Source of the DNA: Candidatus Ryanbacteria bacterium RIFCSPLOWO2_12_FULL_44_26
GTDB lineage: Bacteria > Patescibacteriota > Minisyncoccia > Ryanbacterales > HO2-45-13
DNA length: 40,110 nt
Assembly: GCA_001821765.1 (NCBI GenBank)
Contig: MHOA01000011.1
Span: forward strand, 1-40,110
Reading direction: 5' to 3'
The notes under the pieces were generated by a model. That model was not told the origin of the DNA and made no database searches. It saw only the letters and a program-made list of their open reading frames with translations. Made by a program: the position numbers and the translations under genes. This document shows positions 17,184-25,665 of this stretch, in pieces (positions within the stretch are counted from its first letter, which is position 1; the number at the start of each line of letters is the position of its first letter).

Positions 17184-18143
17184 ATGGCGCATATTCCGGA
17201 TAGCTTAAATGTAGTCGCTCAATGTCGTCACTATCGGGTGGGCTTGTGGCTTTGTCCGCAGTTTCTTTTCATTATAATGGGTTTTGTCATTGTTGTTGCA
17301 ATGACGGTGACATTTATGGTGGCGAGTCGTTATTCCGGCGACCCGTTTGTCGCTGTCGGGAGCGTTGCGGCTGTTACGACCATTTTTTTTACAATCGGCC
17401 ATGTAGTTATTAATTCATTCGAGCGGCTTGCCGGCGCTTCTCGGGCGCAGGCCGAATTCATCAGTGTGATATCTCACCAGCTCCGCACCCCTCTTTCGGC
17501 AATGAAGTGGCAAATCAGCACAATGAAGGAGAAAATGGGAAAAGAACATACGAGTATCATTTCCATCCTGAACGAAGTGGAGAATGAAAATGAACGGGTC
17601 ATTAAACTAGTTAGTTCTCTCCTTGAGGTAAACCGTATTGAGGAGGGGCGTTCCTTCATCCGAAAAGAGAATGTTTCGCTTTGGGGGATGACCGAAAAGA
17701 TGCTTAGGGAATATAAGATATCTGCCGAATCAATGCATATTGATGTAACAGCGGAGCGGACTCCCGCAGATCCTTTTACGATAAGCGTTGATGAGCTGAA
17801 ACTGCGCTGGATGTTGGAAAATCTTATTGATAATGCCATTCGCTATAGTCACAAAGGCGGCAAGGTGCATATAAGGCTTTCAAAGAAAGATGGAAAAGTG
17901 CGCTGGGAGATTCAAGACGAGGGTGTCGGCATTCCAGAAGTTGACCAGAAAAAAATATTTCAGAAGTTTTTCCGATCTGACAATGCCTTTACGATGAAAA
18001 CGGAAGGGTCGGGTCTCGGGCTTTTTATCGTGAAATCATTTGCGGAAGTGATGGGCGGCAAAGTGGGTTTTGTTTCAAAAGAAGGAAAAGGAACGACGTT
18101 CTATCTTGTCTTCCCAGCGGCAGAATCCCAAAAAAGCAGGTAA
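17184..18143 (+). CDS. sensor histidine kinase with two membrane helices and no sensor domain
   Basis: 319 residues. Two helices (about 26-48 and 52-76) are separated by only a few residues, so there is almost no extracytoplasmic sensor region. The transmitter has the H-box ISHQLRTPLSAMKW with phosphoacceptor His98, N-box LENLIDNAIRYS, G1 box DEGVGIP, F-box FFRSD and G2 box GSGLGLFIVK. Signals are probably sensed in the membrane or by partners. I chose the ATG because GGAG lies 8 bases upstream; a TTG 18 bases earlier is the alternative. A TATAAT box lies at 17141-17146. It is followed after 40 bases by the response regulator gene, which makes them a pair. Confidence 0.95.
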   Translation: MAHIPDSLNVVAQCRHYRVGLWLCPQFLFIIMGFVIVVAMTVTFMVASRYSGDPFVAVGSVAAVTTIFFTIGHVVINSFERLAGASRAQAEFISVISHQLRTPLSAMKWQISTMKEKMGKEHTSIISILNEVENENERVIKLVSSLLEVNRIEEGRSFIRKENVSLWGMTEKMLREYKISAESMHIDVTAERTPADPFTISVDELKLRWMLENLIDNAIRYSHKGGKVHIRLSKKDGKVRWEIQDEGVGIPEVDQKKIFQKFFRSDNAFTMKTEGSGLGLFIVKSFAEVMGGKVGFVSKEGKGTTFYLVFPAAESQKSR

Positions 18144-18183
18144 TGCGCATTATTAATCATTAGTTAATGGTTTATATAGTTTT

Positions 18184-18549
18184 ATGGCGAAGATTCTTAT
18201 CGTTGAAGATGAATCGGTTCTGCAAAAAGCGCTCAATGACATGCTTGTTGAGAGCGGTTATCAAACGGTTCAGGCGATGGACGGCGATGAAGGGCTTGCG
18301 CTTGCTCTAAAAAGCGCCCCCGACTTGATATTGCTTGACCTTGTGCTTCCTAAAAAACACGGTCTTGAGGTGTTAAAGGAATTGAAAGAGAGCGAACAAA
18401 CCTCCTCGATTCCGGTAATCGTGCTTACCAATTTGGAAGGATCCGAGGATATTATGAAAGCGCTGGATCTGGGAGCAAAAGCGTATCTGGTAAAGGCGAA
18501 TTACAATGTCAGGGATGTGCTGGAAAAGATTCAAAATATTCTTCAATGA
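18184..18549 (+). CDS. single-domain response regulator (REC only)
   Basis: 121 residues, a complete receiver domain and nothing else. Phosphorylation site Asp52 (LILLDLVLP), acidic pair Glu8-Asp9-Glu10, switch Thr82 and Lys104 are all present. With no DNA-binding output it must act by protein contact, like CheY or PilG/PilH-type regulators of pili. Its stop overlaps the pilB start by four bases (ATGA), so the two proteins are made together. This favours direct control of the pilus motor over gene regulation (inference). The partner kinase is the gene upstream. Confidence 0.95.
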   Translation: MAKILIVEDESVLQKALNDMLVESGYQTVQAMDGDEGLALALKSAPDLILLDLVLPKKHGLEVLKELKESEQTSSIPVIVLTNLEGSEDIMKALDLGAKAYLVKANYNVRDVLEKIQNILQ

Positions 18550-20312
18550 AGACTACTGAACAGCAAATCAAGGATTTTCTGTTGGACACCAACCTTGTTA
18601 CAGAGGGTGAATTTGAACAGGCCTTAAAAAAAGCCAAGAAGTCCAAGAAAAAAATTGACGACGTGCTGGTTGAACAGGGTATTATTTCTCCGGAGGATAT
18701 AGGAAAACTCAACGCGTATATTTTAGGCATACCTTTTGTGGGCCTTGAGGACGAGAAAATTCAAGATGATATACTGCGCCTTGTTCCCGAGCCCATAGCC
18801 AGAAAACGAAACATCGTCGCTTACAAAAAACAAGACAGAAACCTTGAGGTCGCCATGTTGGATCCGTACGATCTGGAAACCATTGAGTTTATAAAAAAGA
18901 AGTCCGGTCTTAACGTTAAATCTCGTCTGACAAACAAAGCGTCAATACAGCATGTGCTCAAACAGTATCAAAAGAGCCTTCAGGCGGAGTTCGGGGAAAT
19001 TATTAAGAAAGAGTCGCAAACATTTACGGAAGAAGGCCTGTTTGCGGTGAAGAAAGAGAGAGGAATTGAAAAGAAGGAGGAAGACCTTAAAAAAATGGCC
19101 GAAGATCTTCCTATCATAAAGATTGTAAACACGCTTCTAAGGCACGCCATTTTACAGAAAGCATCCGACATCCACATCGAACCTCAAGAGAAAGAAGTGG
19201 TGGTGCGGTATCGGATTGACGGGATTCTTCATGACGCAATGGTTCTCCCGCTCCAGGTTGCCGCAGGGATTATCGCGCGCATTAAGGTGCTCTCAAATCT
19301 CCGGCTTGATGAACATCGTCTGCCGCAAGACGGCAGGTTCAGCATTGAGACGGAGAATTATAAAACTTCTTTTCGTGTGTCAACTTTCCCCGTTTATGAG
19401 GGGGAAAAAGCGGCGCTTCGGCTTTTGCCGGAAGAATCTCATGGTTATACGCTGGAAAAACTGGGATTCCATGGTCTATCGTTAGAGCGCGTGCACGAGA
19501 GTATTAGAAAAACAATTGGATTGGTTTTGGCTACAGGCCCCACGGGATCCGGGAAAACCACCACGCTTTATACGATATTGGACATTCTCAACACACCGGG
19601 AGTGAACATAGCGACCATTGAAGATCCGATAGAGTATCATATGCCGCGCATTAACCAGACACAGATCCGTCCGGATATAGGATTTTCGTTTGCCAACGGC
19701 CTTCGATCTCTGGTGCGTCAGGATCCGGACATAATTATGGTGGGGGAGATTCGGGACAATGAAACGGCCTCTCTCGCTATCAACGCGGCGCTTACCGGAC
19801 ATTTGGTGTTTTCCACTCTCCACACGAATTCTGCAGCAGGGGCGCTGCCGCGGCTGATTGACATGCAGGTGGAGCCGTTTCTTCTGGTTTCAACCGTTAA
19901 TTGTGTGATTGCCCAACGGCTTGTCCGGAAGTTGTGTGATCCGAAAGAAAAATATTTTTTAAAAAAAAGTGAATTGGAACAGCTTTCAAAAGAAGTAGAC
20001 TTAAACCGGGTGCTCGAAACCCTAAAAGAGGAAAAAGTCGTGCCGACGGGCGCCACCCTATCGTCCATCCCGTTTTATAGACCAAAGCCTTCTGCCAACT
20101 GCCCTGACGGCTACAGCGACCGCATCGCCATACACGAAGTATTGATCATGAGCCAGACGCTGAAGGAATTGGTTATGAAAAACGCGTCCATTGATGTAAT
20201 CAACGCACAAGCAATGAAAGAGAATATGCGAACAATGCTGGAGGACGGCATTTTTCTTGCCGCTCGGGGAATTACTTCTATAGAAGAAGTGCTCAGGGTA
20301 ACGAGAGAATAA
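18546..20312 (+). CDS. pilB: type IV pilus extension ATPase PilB (GspE family)
   Basis: 588 residues. An N-terminal MshEN/GspE-N domain (about 1-150, with VEQGIISPEDIGKL) is followed by the hexameric ATPase core: N2 domain around KASDIHIEPQ (196-205), Walker A GPTGSGKT (331-338), Asp box, Walker B with IIMVGEIRD, and His box ALTGHLVFSTLHTN. The zinc-binding tetracysteine region is degenerate, with single Cys464 and Cys519 instead of two CxxC pairs. It powers pilin assembly at the inner face of the membrane together with PilC and PilM-N-O. Confidence 0.97.
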   Translation: MKTTEQQIKDFLLDTNLVTEGEFEQALKKAKKSKKKIDDVLVEQGIISPEDIGKLNAYILGIPFVGLEDEKIQDDILRLVPEPIARKRNIVAYKKQDRNLEVAMLDPYDLETIEFIKKKSGLNVKSRLTNKASIQHVLKQYQKSLQAEFGEIIKKESQTFTEEGLFAVKKERGIEKKEEDLKKMAEDLPIIKIVNTLLRHAILQKASDIHIEPQEKEVVVRYRIDGILHDAMVLPLQVAAGIIARIKVLSNLRLDEHRLPQDGRFSIETENYKTSFRVSTFPVYEGEKAALRLLPEESHGYTLEKLGFHGLSLERVHESIRKTIGLVLATGPTGSGKTTTLYTILDILNTPGVNIATIEDPIEYHMPRINQTQIRPDIGFSFANGLRSLVRQDPDIIMVGEIRDNETASLAINAALTGHLVFSTLHTNSAAGALPRLIDMQVEPFLLVSTVNCVIAQRLVRKLCDPKEKYFLKKSELEQLSKEVDLNRVLETLKEEKVVPTGATLSSIPFYRPKPSANCPDGYSDRIAIHEVLIMSQTLKELVMKNASIDVINAQAMKENMRTMLEDGIFLAARGITSIEEVLRVTRE

Positions 20313-20411
20313 AATATTCGCGGATCTGAAGCATAAAGCGATATAAATCAAATAGTTGGCATTATGAAGCATATTTCCACGATTTGATATTCGGATTTCA
20401 AGTTTTAAAAA

Positions 20412-21653
20412 ATGCTTTTTAGCTACAGGGCAAAAAATTTTAAGGGGGAGGAGATTAGCGGCGAACTCGATGCGGACAGCGAGCGCAGTCTCGCCACAAG
20501 GCTTGGCAAAGACGGCTATGTGCTTTTGGAGGTTAAGGCGGTGAGCGGCGGGAGGAAGGGCAAAGCGGACATCAAACAGTTTCTCCTCGGAGGGTTATCC
20601 TCCGTTTTGCTTTTTCGGAGAGTGAAGCTGGTTGATAAAATGGCTTTCTCGCGCAACCTTGCGGTGATGATTAAAGCGGGGCTTCCCATCGCGAGGGCGC
20701 TGGAGGCGCTTAGCCGTGAGGCAGCGAATGCGTATTTTCGAATGGTGATTGAATCTGTTGTTGATCAGGTAAGAAAAGGCAAAACCTTAAAAGAGAGTTT
20801 CGGCGCGCACGGCAAGGTTTTTTCTCCTCTCTATGTGGCGATGGTGGAAGCGGGCGAAAAATCCGGAAAGCTTGATGAATCGCTCAACATTCTTGCTTTG
20901 CAGATGCGCTCTGATCATGAAATTATAAAACGCGTAAGAGGGGCCATGATCTATCCGGCAATTGTTCTTGCGGTGATGGTGATTATCGGTATTGCCATGC
21001 TTGTGTATGTTGTGCCCGTTCTTGTCGGAACATTTGATGAGCTTGGTGTTGAGCTGCCTCGCACGACGAAAACTATTATCACCATAAGCAGTTTTATCCT
21101 TGCACATTGGGTCAAACTGCTTTTTGCGCTCCCGGTGTTGCTGTTTTTAGCGGTGACATTGATTAAAACGCGTCGGGGGAAAAAAACAATTGATCTGATC
21201 ACGGTCAATCTGCCGATTGTCGGTTCTATTAACCACCAGTTTAACACAGCGCGCACCGCAAGGATGCTTGGGTCGCTTCTTGCTTCCGGTGTTGCCGTCT
21301 CTGACGCTTTGGAGATCACATCCAGAGTTCTTCAAAATCACTATTATTCGGATATTCTGCTTGAAGCGAGGGAAAGCATCCAGAAAGGGGCCACTATGTC
21401 GTCGGTGTTTTCAAAACATCCGCGCCTTTTTTCGTCGCTTTTAAACGAGATGGTTTCTGTCGGCGAGGAAACGGGCGAGATGACGTCTTTGCTTGAGGAA
21501 GTGGCGGTGTTTTATGAAGGCGAGGTTGATGCGTCAACCAAAGACCTTTCCAAAGTTATTGAGCCTTTGCTTATGGTGGTTATAGGGGCAACGGTCGGCT
21601 TTTTTGCCGTTTCAATGATCCAGCCGCTGTATTCGGTGCTCGGCACCCTTTAA
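20412..21653 (+). CDS. pilC: type IV pilus inner-membrane platform protein PilC (GspF family)
   Basis: 413 residues. The N-terminal region (1-60, FSYRAKNFKGEEISGELDA) is typical of the family. Two repeated GspF domains follow (about 75-200 and 275-405), each with an entry such as FSRNLAVMIKAGLPIARALE and the signature EAGEKSGKLDESL (about 150) or VGEETGEMTSLLEEV (about 353). Three membrane helices are expected, near 175-200, 222-243 and 385-408. The protein anchors PilB and guides pilins into the fibre. A 99-base gap after pilB contains no clear terminator, and the genes are probably cotranscribed. Confidence 0.97.
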   Translation: MLFSYRAKNFKGEEISGELDADSERSLATRLGKDGYVLLEVKAVSGGRKGKADIKQFLLGGLSSVLLFRRVKLVDKMAFSRNLAVMIKAGLPIARALEALSREAANAYFRMVIESVVDQVRKGKTLKESFGAHGKVFSPLYVAMVEAGEKSGKLDESLNILALQMRSDHEIIKRVRGAMIYPAIVLAVMVIIGIAMLVYVVPVLVGTFDELGVELPRTTKTIITISSFILAHWVKLLFALPVLLFLAVTLIKTRRGKKTIDLITVNLPIVGSINHQFNTARTARMLGSLLASGVAVSDALEITSRVLQNHYYSDILLEARESIQKGATMSSVFSKHPRLFSSLLNEMVSVGEETGEMTSLLEEVAVFYEGEVDASTKDLSKVIEPLLMVVIGATVGFFAVSMIQPLYSVLGTL

Positions 21654-21665
21654 GCCCCCTGGCCT

Positions 21666-22208
21666 ATGTTGTATATGATCATGGAAGGAGAAAAACCGCC
21701 CAAAGTTCAAAACCGCAATCCCGTATATTCGGAAGGGTTTACCCTTGTTGAGTTTTTATTGGCCCTCGCAATTACCATTATACTTATTTCGTTGATATTT
21801 GTTGCGTTCTCGCGTTTTTTTGGAGAGCGCCAGCTGGACAGAAGCACGCAAGAAGTTATTGAACTGATAAATGAAGCGCGGAGTCTCACGCTCTCTTCGC
21901 GGGAGTATAGCGGAGGTCCGGCGCAGTATTATTTGAGGTTGGCTATCGATCCTTTAAACATAATATACATACTTACGTCTCCCGGCGATGCTATAGTGAA
22001 AACCTTGCGGTTGGACTCTTCGGTGAAAATTACTAATGTGACAGCTCCTCCGGTTTGGTTTTTTTATGATATTAAGTTTGAACGCATCACAGGCGAAATA
22101 GTCGTGAGTTCGCCGCTTCCCCCATATACCATAACGTTGCAGTCAACAAGGTCCGGCGCGCAGCGGGTAATCAGGATTTTAAAGACCGGCGTGGTGGAAG
22201 CGCAATAA
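21666..22208 (+). CDS. type IV prepilin-like protein (GspH/FimT position)
   Basis: 180 residues. A prepilin leader ends at Gly24, followed by FTLVEFLLALAITIILISLI with the conserved Glu at +5 (Glu29). The hydrophobic helix is followed by a helical stalk (ERQLDRSTQEVIELINEARSLTLSS) and a small beta domain. This fits the GspH/FimT class of minor pilins. It would be processed by a PilD peptidase encoded elsewhere. Three possible ATGs lie close together (residues 1, 4 and 6). It starts 12 bases after pilC. Confidence 0.9.
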   Translation: MLYMIMEGEKPPKVQNRNPVYSEGFTLVEFLLALAITIILISLIFVAFSRFFGERQLDRSTQEVIELINEARSLTLSSREYSGGPAQYYLRLAIDPLNIIYILTSPGDAIVKTLRLDSSVKITNVTAPPVWFFYDIKFERITGEIVVSSPLPPYTITLQSTRSGAQRVIRILKTGVVEAQ

Positions 22209-22249
22209 GGGTTTTTTAACGAATAACGAATGACGGATAACAAACAACG

Positions 22250-22789
22250 ATGACCAACGGCGGCACGAAAAAAAAACAAAGGACACATCATCCGCGAATT
22301 CATAAAGGCATCGCCCTTATGGAAATTGTCGTTTTTGCTTCTCTTTTGGCGATTGTATTTATCGCGCTTTTTAATGTCGGGGTGATTGCATTGAGCGCCG
22401 TTTCGGAATCGCATAAAAAAACCCAAGCCGCCTTTCTTTTAGAAGAAGGGGTTGAAGCGGTGAAATTTTTACGCGATGGCAGTTGGTCAAATATGCCGAC
22501 TTTCTTCATCGCCACAGATAAATGCCTTACCTTTAACGGTAGTACTTATGTTTTGAGTGTTCCTGCTCCCAATTGTGCTAAAATAGATGGCACCTTTGAG
22601 CGCGTCGTACACTTTTGGTGGGTGTACAGGGATGAAAATAATGATCTTGCTCCGCTTGGTTCCGGGTCGCTTGATTCAGGAACACTATTGGTGATTGTTG
22701 AAGTAAAGTGGGAAGGAAGGCAAGGAACAAAAACTGAAAGCGTGCAATTTTACGTTACCAACCTTTTTGGCGTAGGACTGGGAAGCTAA
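22250..22789 (+). CDS. type IV prepilin-like protein (GspI/PilV position)
   Basis: 179 residues. A basic leader with KKKQRTHHPRIHKG ends at Gly20, followed by IALMEIVVFASLLAIVFIAL with Glu25 at +5, a prepilin peptidase site. The stalk contains AAFLLEEGVEAVKFLRDGSW, a segment conserved in PilV/GspI-like minor pilins (the 'A..l..eg.ea.r..r' pattern). The C-terminal part is beta-rich with two cysteines (C88 and C108 region) that may form a disulfide. It is the second of four minor pilin genes and probably helps to start the pilus tip. Confidence 0.88.
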   Translation: MTNGGTKKKQRTHHPRIHKGIALMEIVVFASLLAIVFIALFNVGVIALSAVSESHKKTQAAFLLEEGVEAVKFLRDGSWSNMPTFFIATDKCLTFNGSTYVLSVPAPNCAKIDGTFERVVHFWWVYRDENNDLAPLGSGSLDSGTLLVIVEVKWEGRQGTKTESVQFYVTNLFGVGLGS

Positions 22790-22791
22790 AT

Positions 22792-23424
22792 ATGTTTCTT
22801 TGGAGGAAAAATTTATATAAAGGCGGACGTTCTTTTTTGGTGCGGACTCGGCACGGTGCGGGCTATACGCTCGTAGAGATAGTTATATACGCCGCGATTC
22901 TTGCCGTTATCTCGGCGCTCGTGGTAACGAGCATTCTTCGCATCGGAGGAGCGTTTGCAAAAGCAAAAGCGCTTCGGGAGTTAAACGTCGCCGCGAACGT
23001 TGCTATGGAGCGGACGTTAAGAGAAATCCGGCTTGCTTATTTTGCTTCTAACATTCTTTTTCCATATCAATTATTATTGAATACATACGCAGATCCCCAA
23101 TCTCAAACACTCACCAGTGCGATTATTTTCAAACCGCTTGGAGTTTCATCAGAAGAATTAATGATATTGAAACCAAGTTCCGGAAGTCAGGTTTCTTTAT
23201 TGCCGGATGATGTGAAATTAAATAACGGCGCAAGCACGCTCAAATTTACTGTGGATATAAAAGCCGATCCAACGAAACCCGCATGTAATAATTTTACTGT
23301 TGAAAATTGTACCCCCCAAGGAGTTCGCGTGGAGATGGAGTTGGCTACTACGGTTGGGAGAGAAAAGGTGACGGCAAAGTATTATGGTTTTGCCGTTATG
23401 AGAGGAAGTTATCCGCAGGATTAA
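22792..23424 (+). CDS. type IV prepilin-like protein (GspJ/PilW position)
   Basis: 210 residues. The leader ends at Gly24 (RHGAG), followed by YTLVEIVIYAAILAVISALV with Glu29 at +5. The stalk ALRELNVAANVAMERTLREI resembles PilW/GspJ proteins ('a....m.r..r.a'). The C-terminal domain includes PACNNFTVENCTPQGVRVEMEL with a likely disulfide pair and an 'I-V-...-V' strand pattern. It begins 2 bases after the previous gene and ends 1 base before the next, so the four pilins are tightly coupled. Confidence 0.88.
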   Translation: MFLWRKNLYKGGRSFLVRTRHGAGYTLVEIVIYAAILAVISALVVTSILRIGGAFAKAKALRELNVAANVAMERTLREIRLAYFASNILFPYQLLLNTYADPQSQTLTSAIIFKPLGVSSEELMILKPSSGSQVSLLPDDVKLNNGASTLKFTVDIKADPTKPACNNFTVENCTPQGVRVEMELATTVGREKVTAKYYGFAVMRGSYPQD

Positions 23425-23425
23425 T

Positions 23426-25648
23426 ATGTTTGGTTTGATGTTGAAAGCTCGGTTTCGTATGTTTGCCCATCGACAACGCTCGGGACAAGCCCTTCGATAT
23501 AATTCAGGGCAGGCGGCGCTGACGCTGGTCATTTTCTTTCTTGTCGTAATGCTTGCGGTTATTTTTGGATTTTCGCGCGTTGCGCTTACTGAAGCGGCAA
23601 TGGTGAGAGAACTTGTCAATTCAAAGAAAAGCTATGCGGCTGCGGAATCGGGCGTTGAAGATATGCTATACCGTATGAAAAATCCGAGCATGGTTGTTGA
23701 TGATGTTGAAGCGCTTAGCGTCGGCGGCGTTGGAGTAACAACGACAAGAACCGACACGGGAGGCGGGAGTTTTGAACTCAATTCCGTCGCCAATGCTGAT
23801 CGCGCAATTAGAAAAGCAAAAGTAACAGTTAGCGAGATCATCGGCGCTTCTTTTTACTACGGCATGCAGGTTGGATATTTGGGTTTGGAGATGTCCAATT
23901 CGGCCGCGGTGAAAGGAAACGTATTTTCCAACGGTTCTATCAATAGAACAGGCGTAAGTGGACAGCCGAGAATCACCGGAGGCGTTTTCGTGGCGGACGG
24001 AATTGCCGGCACTGCTGATGCGAAGGCGAAGTTTCCGCTTCCCCAGTGTTTAAACCTTATAAACGACGACGGCGTTGGAGGGACCGATGCTTCAGACGCC
24101 GATTGCTACAATCCGTCCTATAATCCCTTTGGGAAAGACGAAGGCAGTGCGGCCGCCGGTTTGGTGCCTCACGAAGTTCATAAACAGAGGGATATACTTT
24201 GGAGAAAATTTCTCGCGCAGTCGTTTGTGTCGTCTGTTACGGCGGAGCCGTTTGAGATAAAGCTTTTAGGAAGGAAATGCGGAAACCCCACCAGCGGCGG
24301 AAACATCAAAATCTTTTCGTATGGCGACGGCGAGTTTCTTAATACCGGTATTGTTATTGCGAATGCCTCCTTTGATGAGAACGACTTCAATCTTGCGAAC
24401 TGCGCGGATGCTAATGACGGCTGGAGGGTTATATCTAAAAATTTTACCACCACCGGGCCCATCAACGCTGATACGCCTTATTGGCTGGTGATCAGCTCTT
24501 CTTATTATGACTCGGGAAAATATTATGAATGGGCGGGCGGTGATGGTGGAGACGCCGGAGCAGGCGATAATTACATACAATATGTGGGAGCTACGCCGTA
24601 CGGCAAGATCAGATACACGCAGGATGTTGACTGGAGATTGTTTGATAATGAGGGATATTTCCAACCGCAAGACCCCGGGGACGACATCTTCTTTGAGCTT
24701 TTTATGGGAGAGGAAAGCGCTTCCACGAAAATACAGGATATTATCATCGGAGAAGATTGCGCTGACGGCCTTGACAATGACGGAGACGGGCTTATTGATT
24801 TGGCCGACACAGCAGGGTGCGCGAGCGCGACTGATTTAGATGAAACGGACGGCAGTGCCCCGAATGCATGCCCGGATGAAGCGCATGCCCATAAAATTAT
24901 TAATGTAAACTTATATGCCAACGCGTATGTGGATCCGGGCGGCAGAACCGGAGGATCGCTTGATCCAAAATGCACGGAAAATCCCTATACAACCGTCCTT
25001 CCCGCCGACCCGCCCATCACTGACGCGCAGGAGCAAGCATGGGTGGACGAGGCGACAGCCGGCGGCAATTGCCAGAATTTAAGTTGGTGCAGTCCCTATC
25101 TTGACGTGAATGGAAATTTTATTCTTTCGGGGACCGTTCCAACGGACCCGGTGGTATTTCAGGGCCCTGTGAAAATAAGCGGCGACTTTACGGTGCAGAA
25201 CCAGCGAAAGCTCACGATAGGAGGGGCTGTTTATGTGACAGGGGCCATTCTTATACAGGATTATGCGGAAATTCGGGTGGACGAATCGTTCGGAGAAAAA
25301 AGCGGGGTTATCATATCGGATGGAACAGTGGAAGTTCTCAACCGGAGCGGTCTTTTTGGAACGTCCGATCCAAAAAGTTATTTGGTGGTCTTATCGCGCC
25401 ATCCGTCTCTTGGAGAGGGCGAACCGGCTGCGGTTGAGATCCATGACAGAGCCGAAGGAGCGGTTTTTTATGCCGCGCACGGAGCGGTAGAAATTACAAA
25501 CACAGTAAAACTGCATGCGGTGTACGGCCACAAAGTCATCATAAAAGACAATTCTTTGATTGAATACGAAGAAGGCCTGAAGAATTTGCTGTTTAGCGAA
25601 GGCCCGACCGGAAGTTACGGCATTGATGACTGGCGGGAAGCTCCCTAA
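23426..25648 (+). CDS. large PilX/GspK-like pilus tip protein
   Basis: 740 residues, far larger than usual minor pilins. Residues 27-50 (SGQAALTLVIFFLVVML) look like a prepilin site lacking the +5 Glu, as in GspK and PilX, and YAAAESGVEDMLYR (70-83) is the PilX/GspK helix motif. A large middle region carries a cysteine-framed acidic loop CADGLDNDGDGLIDLAD (445-461), resembling calcium-binding repeats. Near the C-terminus, ISGDFTV, LTIGGAVYVTGAILI and GVIISDGTVEV read as a right-handed beta-helix like bactofilins or polymer-forming proteins. As the fourth minor pilin gene it would cap the fibre and contact surfaces. Its leader carries an in-frame copy of a dispersed repeat. Confidence 0.75.
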   Translation: MFGLMLKARFRMFAHRQRSGQALRYNSGQAALTLVIFFLVVMLAVIFGFSRVALTEAAMVRELVNSKKSYAAAESGVEDMLYRMKNPSMVVDDVEALSVGGVGVTTTRTDTGGGSFELNSVANADRAIRKAKVTVSEIIGASFYYGMQVGYLGLEMSNSAAVKGNVFSNGSINRTGVSGQPRITGGVFVADGIAGTADAKAKFPLPQCLNLINDDGVGGTDASDADCYNPSYNPFGKDEGSAAAGLVPHEVHKQRDILWRKFLAQSFVSSVTAEPFEIKLLGRKCGNPTSGGNIKIFSYGDGEFLNTGIVIANASFDENDFNLANCADANDGWRVISKNFTTTGPINADTPYWLVISSSYYDSGKYYEWAGGDGGDAGAGDNYIQYVGATPYGKIRYTQDVDWRLFDNEGYFQPQDPGDDIFFELFMGEESASTKIQDIIIGEDCADGLDNDGDGLIDLADTAGCASATDLDETDGSAPNACPDEAHAHKIINVNLYANAYVDPGGRTGGSLDPKCTENPYTTVLPADPPITDAQEQAWVDEATAGGNCQNLSWCSPYLDVNGNFILSGTVPTDPVVFQGPVKISGDFTVQNQRKLTIGGAVYVTGAILIQDYAEIRVDESFGEKSGVIISDGTVEVLNRSGLFGTSDPKSYLVVLSRHPSLGEGEPAAVEIHDRAEGAVFYAAHGAVEITNTVKLHAVYGHKVIIKDNSLIEYEEGLKNLLFSEGPTGSYGIDDWREAP
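23489..23510. repeat. dispersed short repeat copy inside the PilX/GspK-like gene
   Basis: GCCCTTCGATATAATTCAGGGC matches, on the opposite strand, the family NCCTGARY..ATCGAAGGN also found at 32251, 33222 and 33461 in this window. It sits in frame in the prepilin leader of the 740-residue gene. Confidence 0.6.
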
Positions 25649-25665
25649 CGCCTTACAATAAACGT

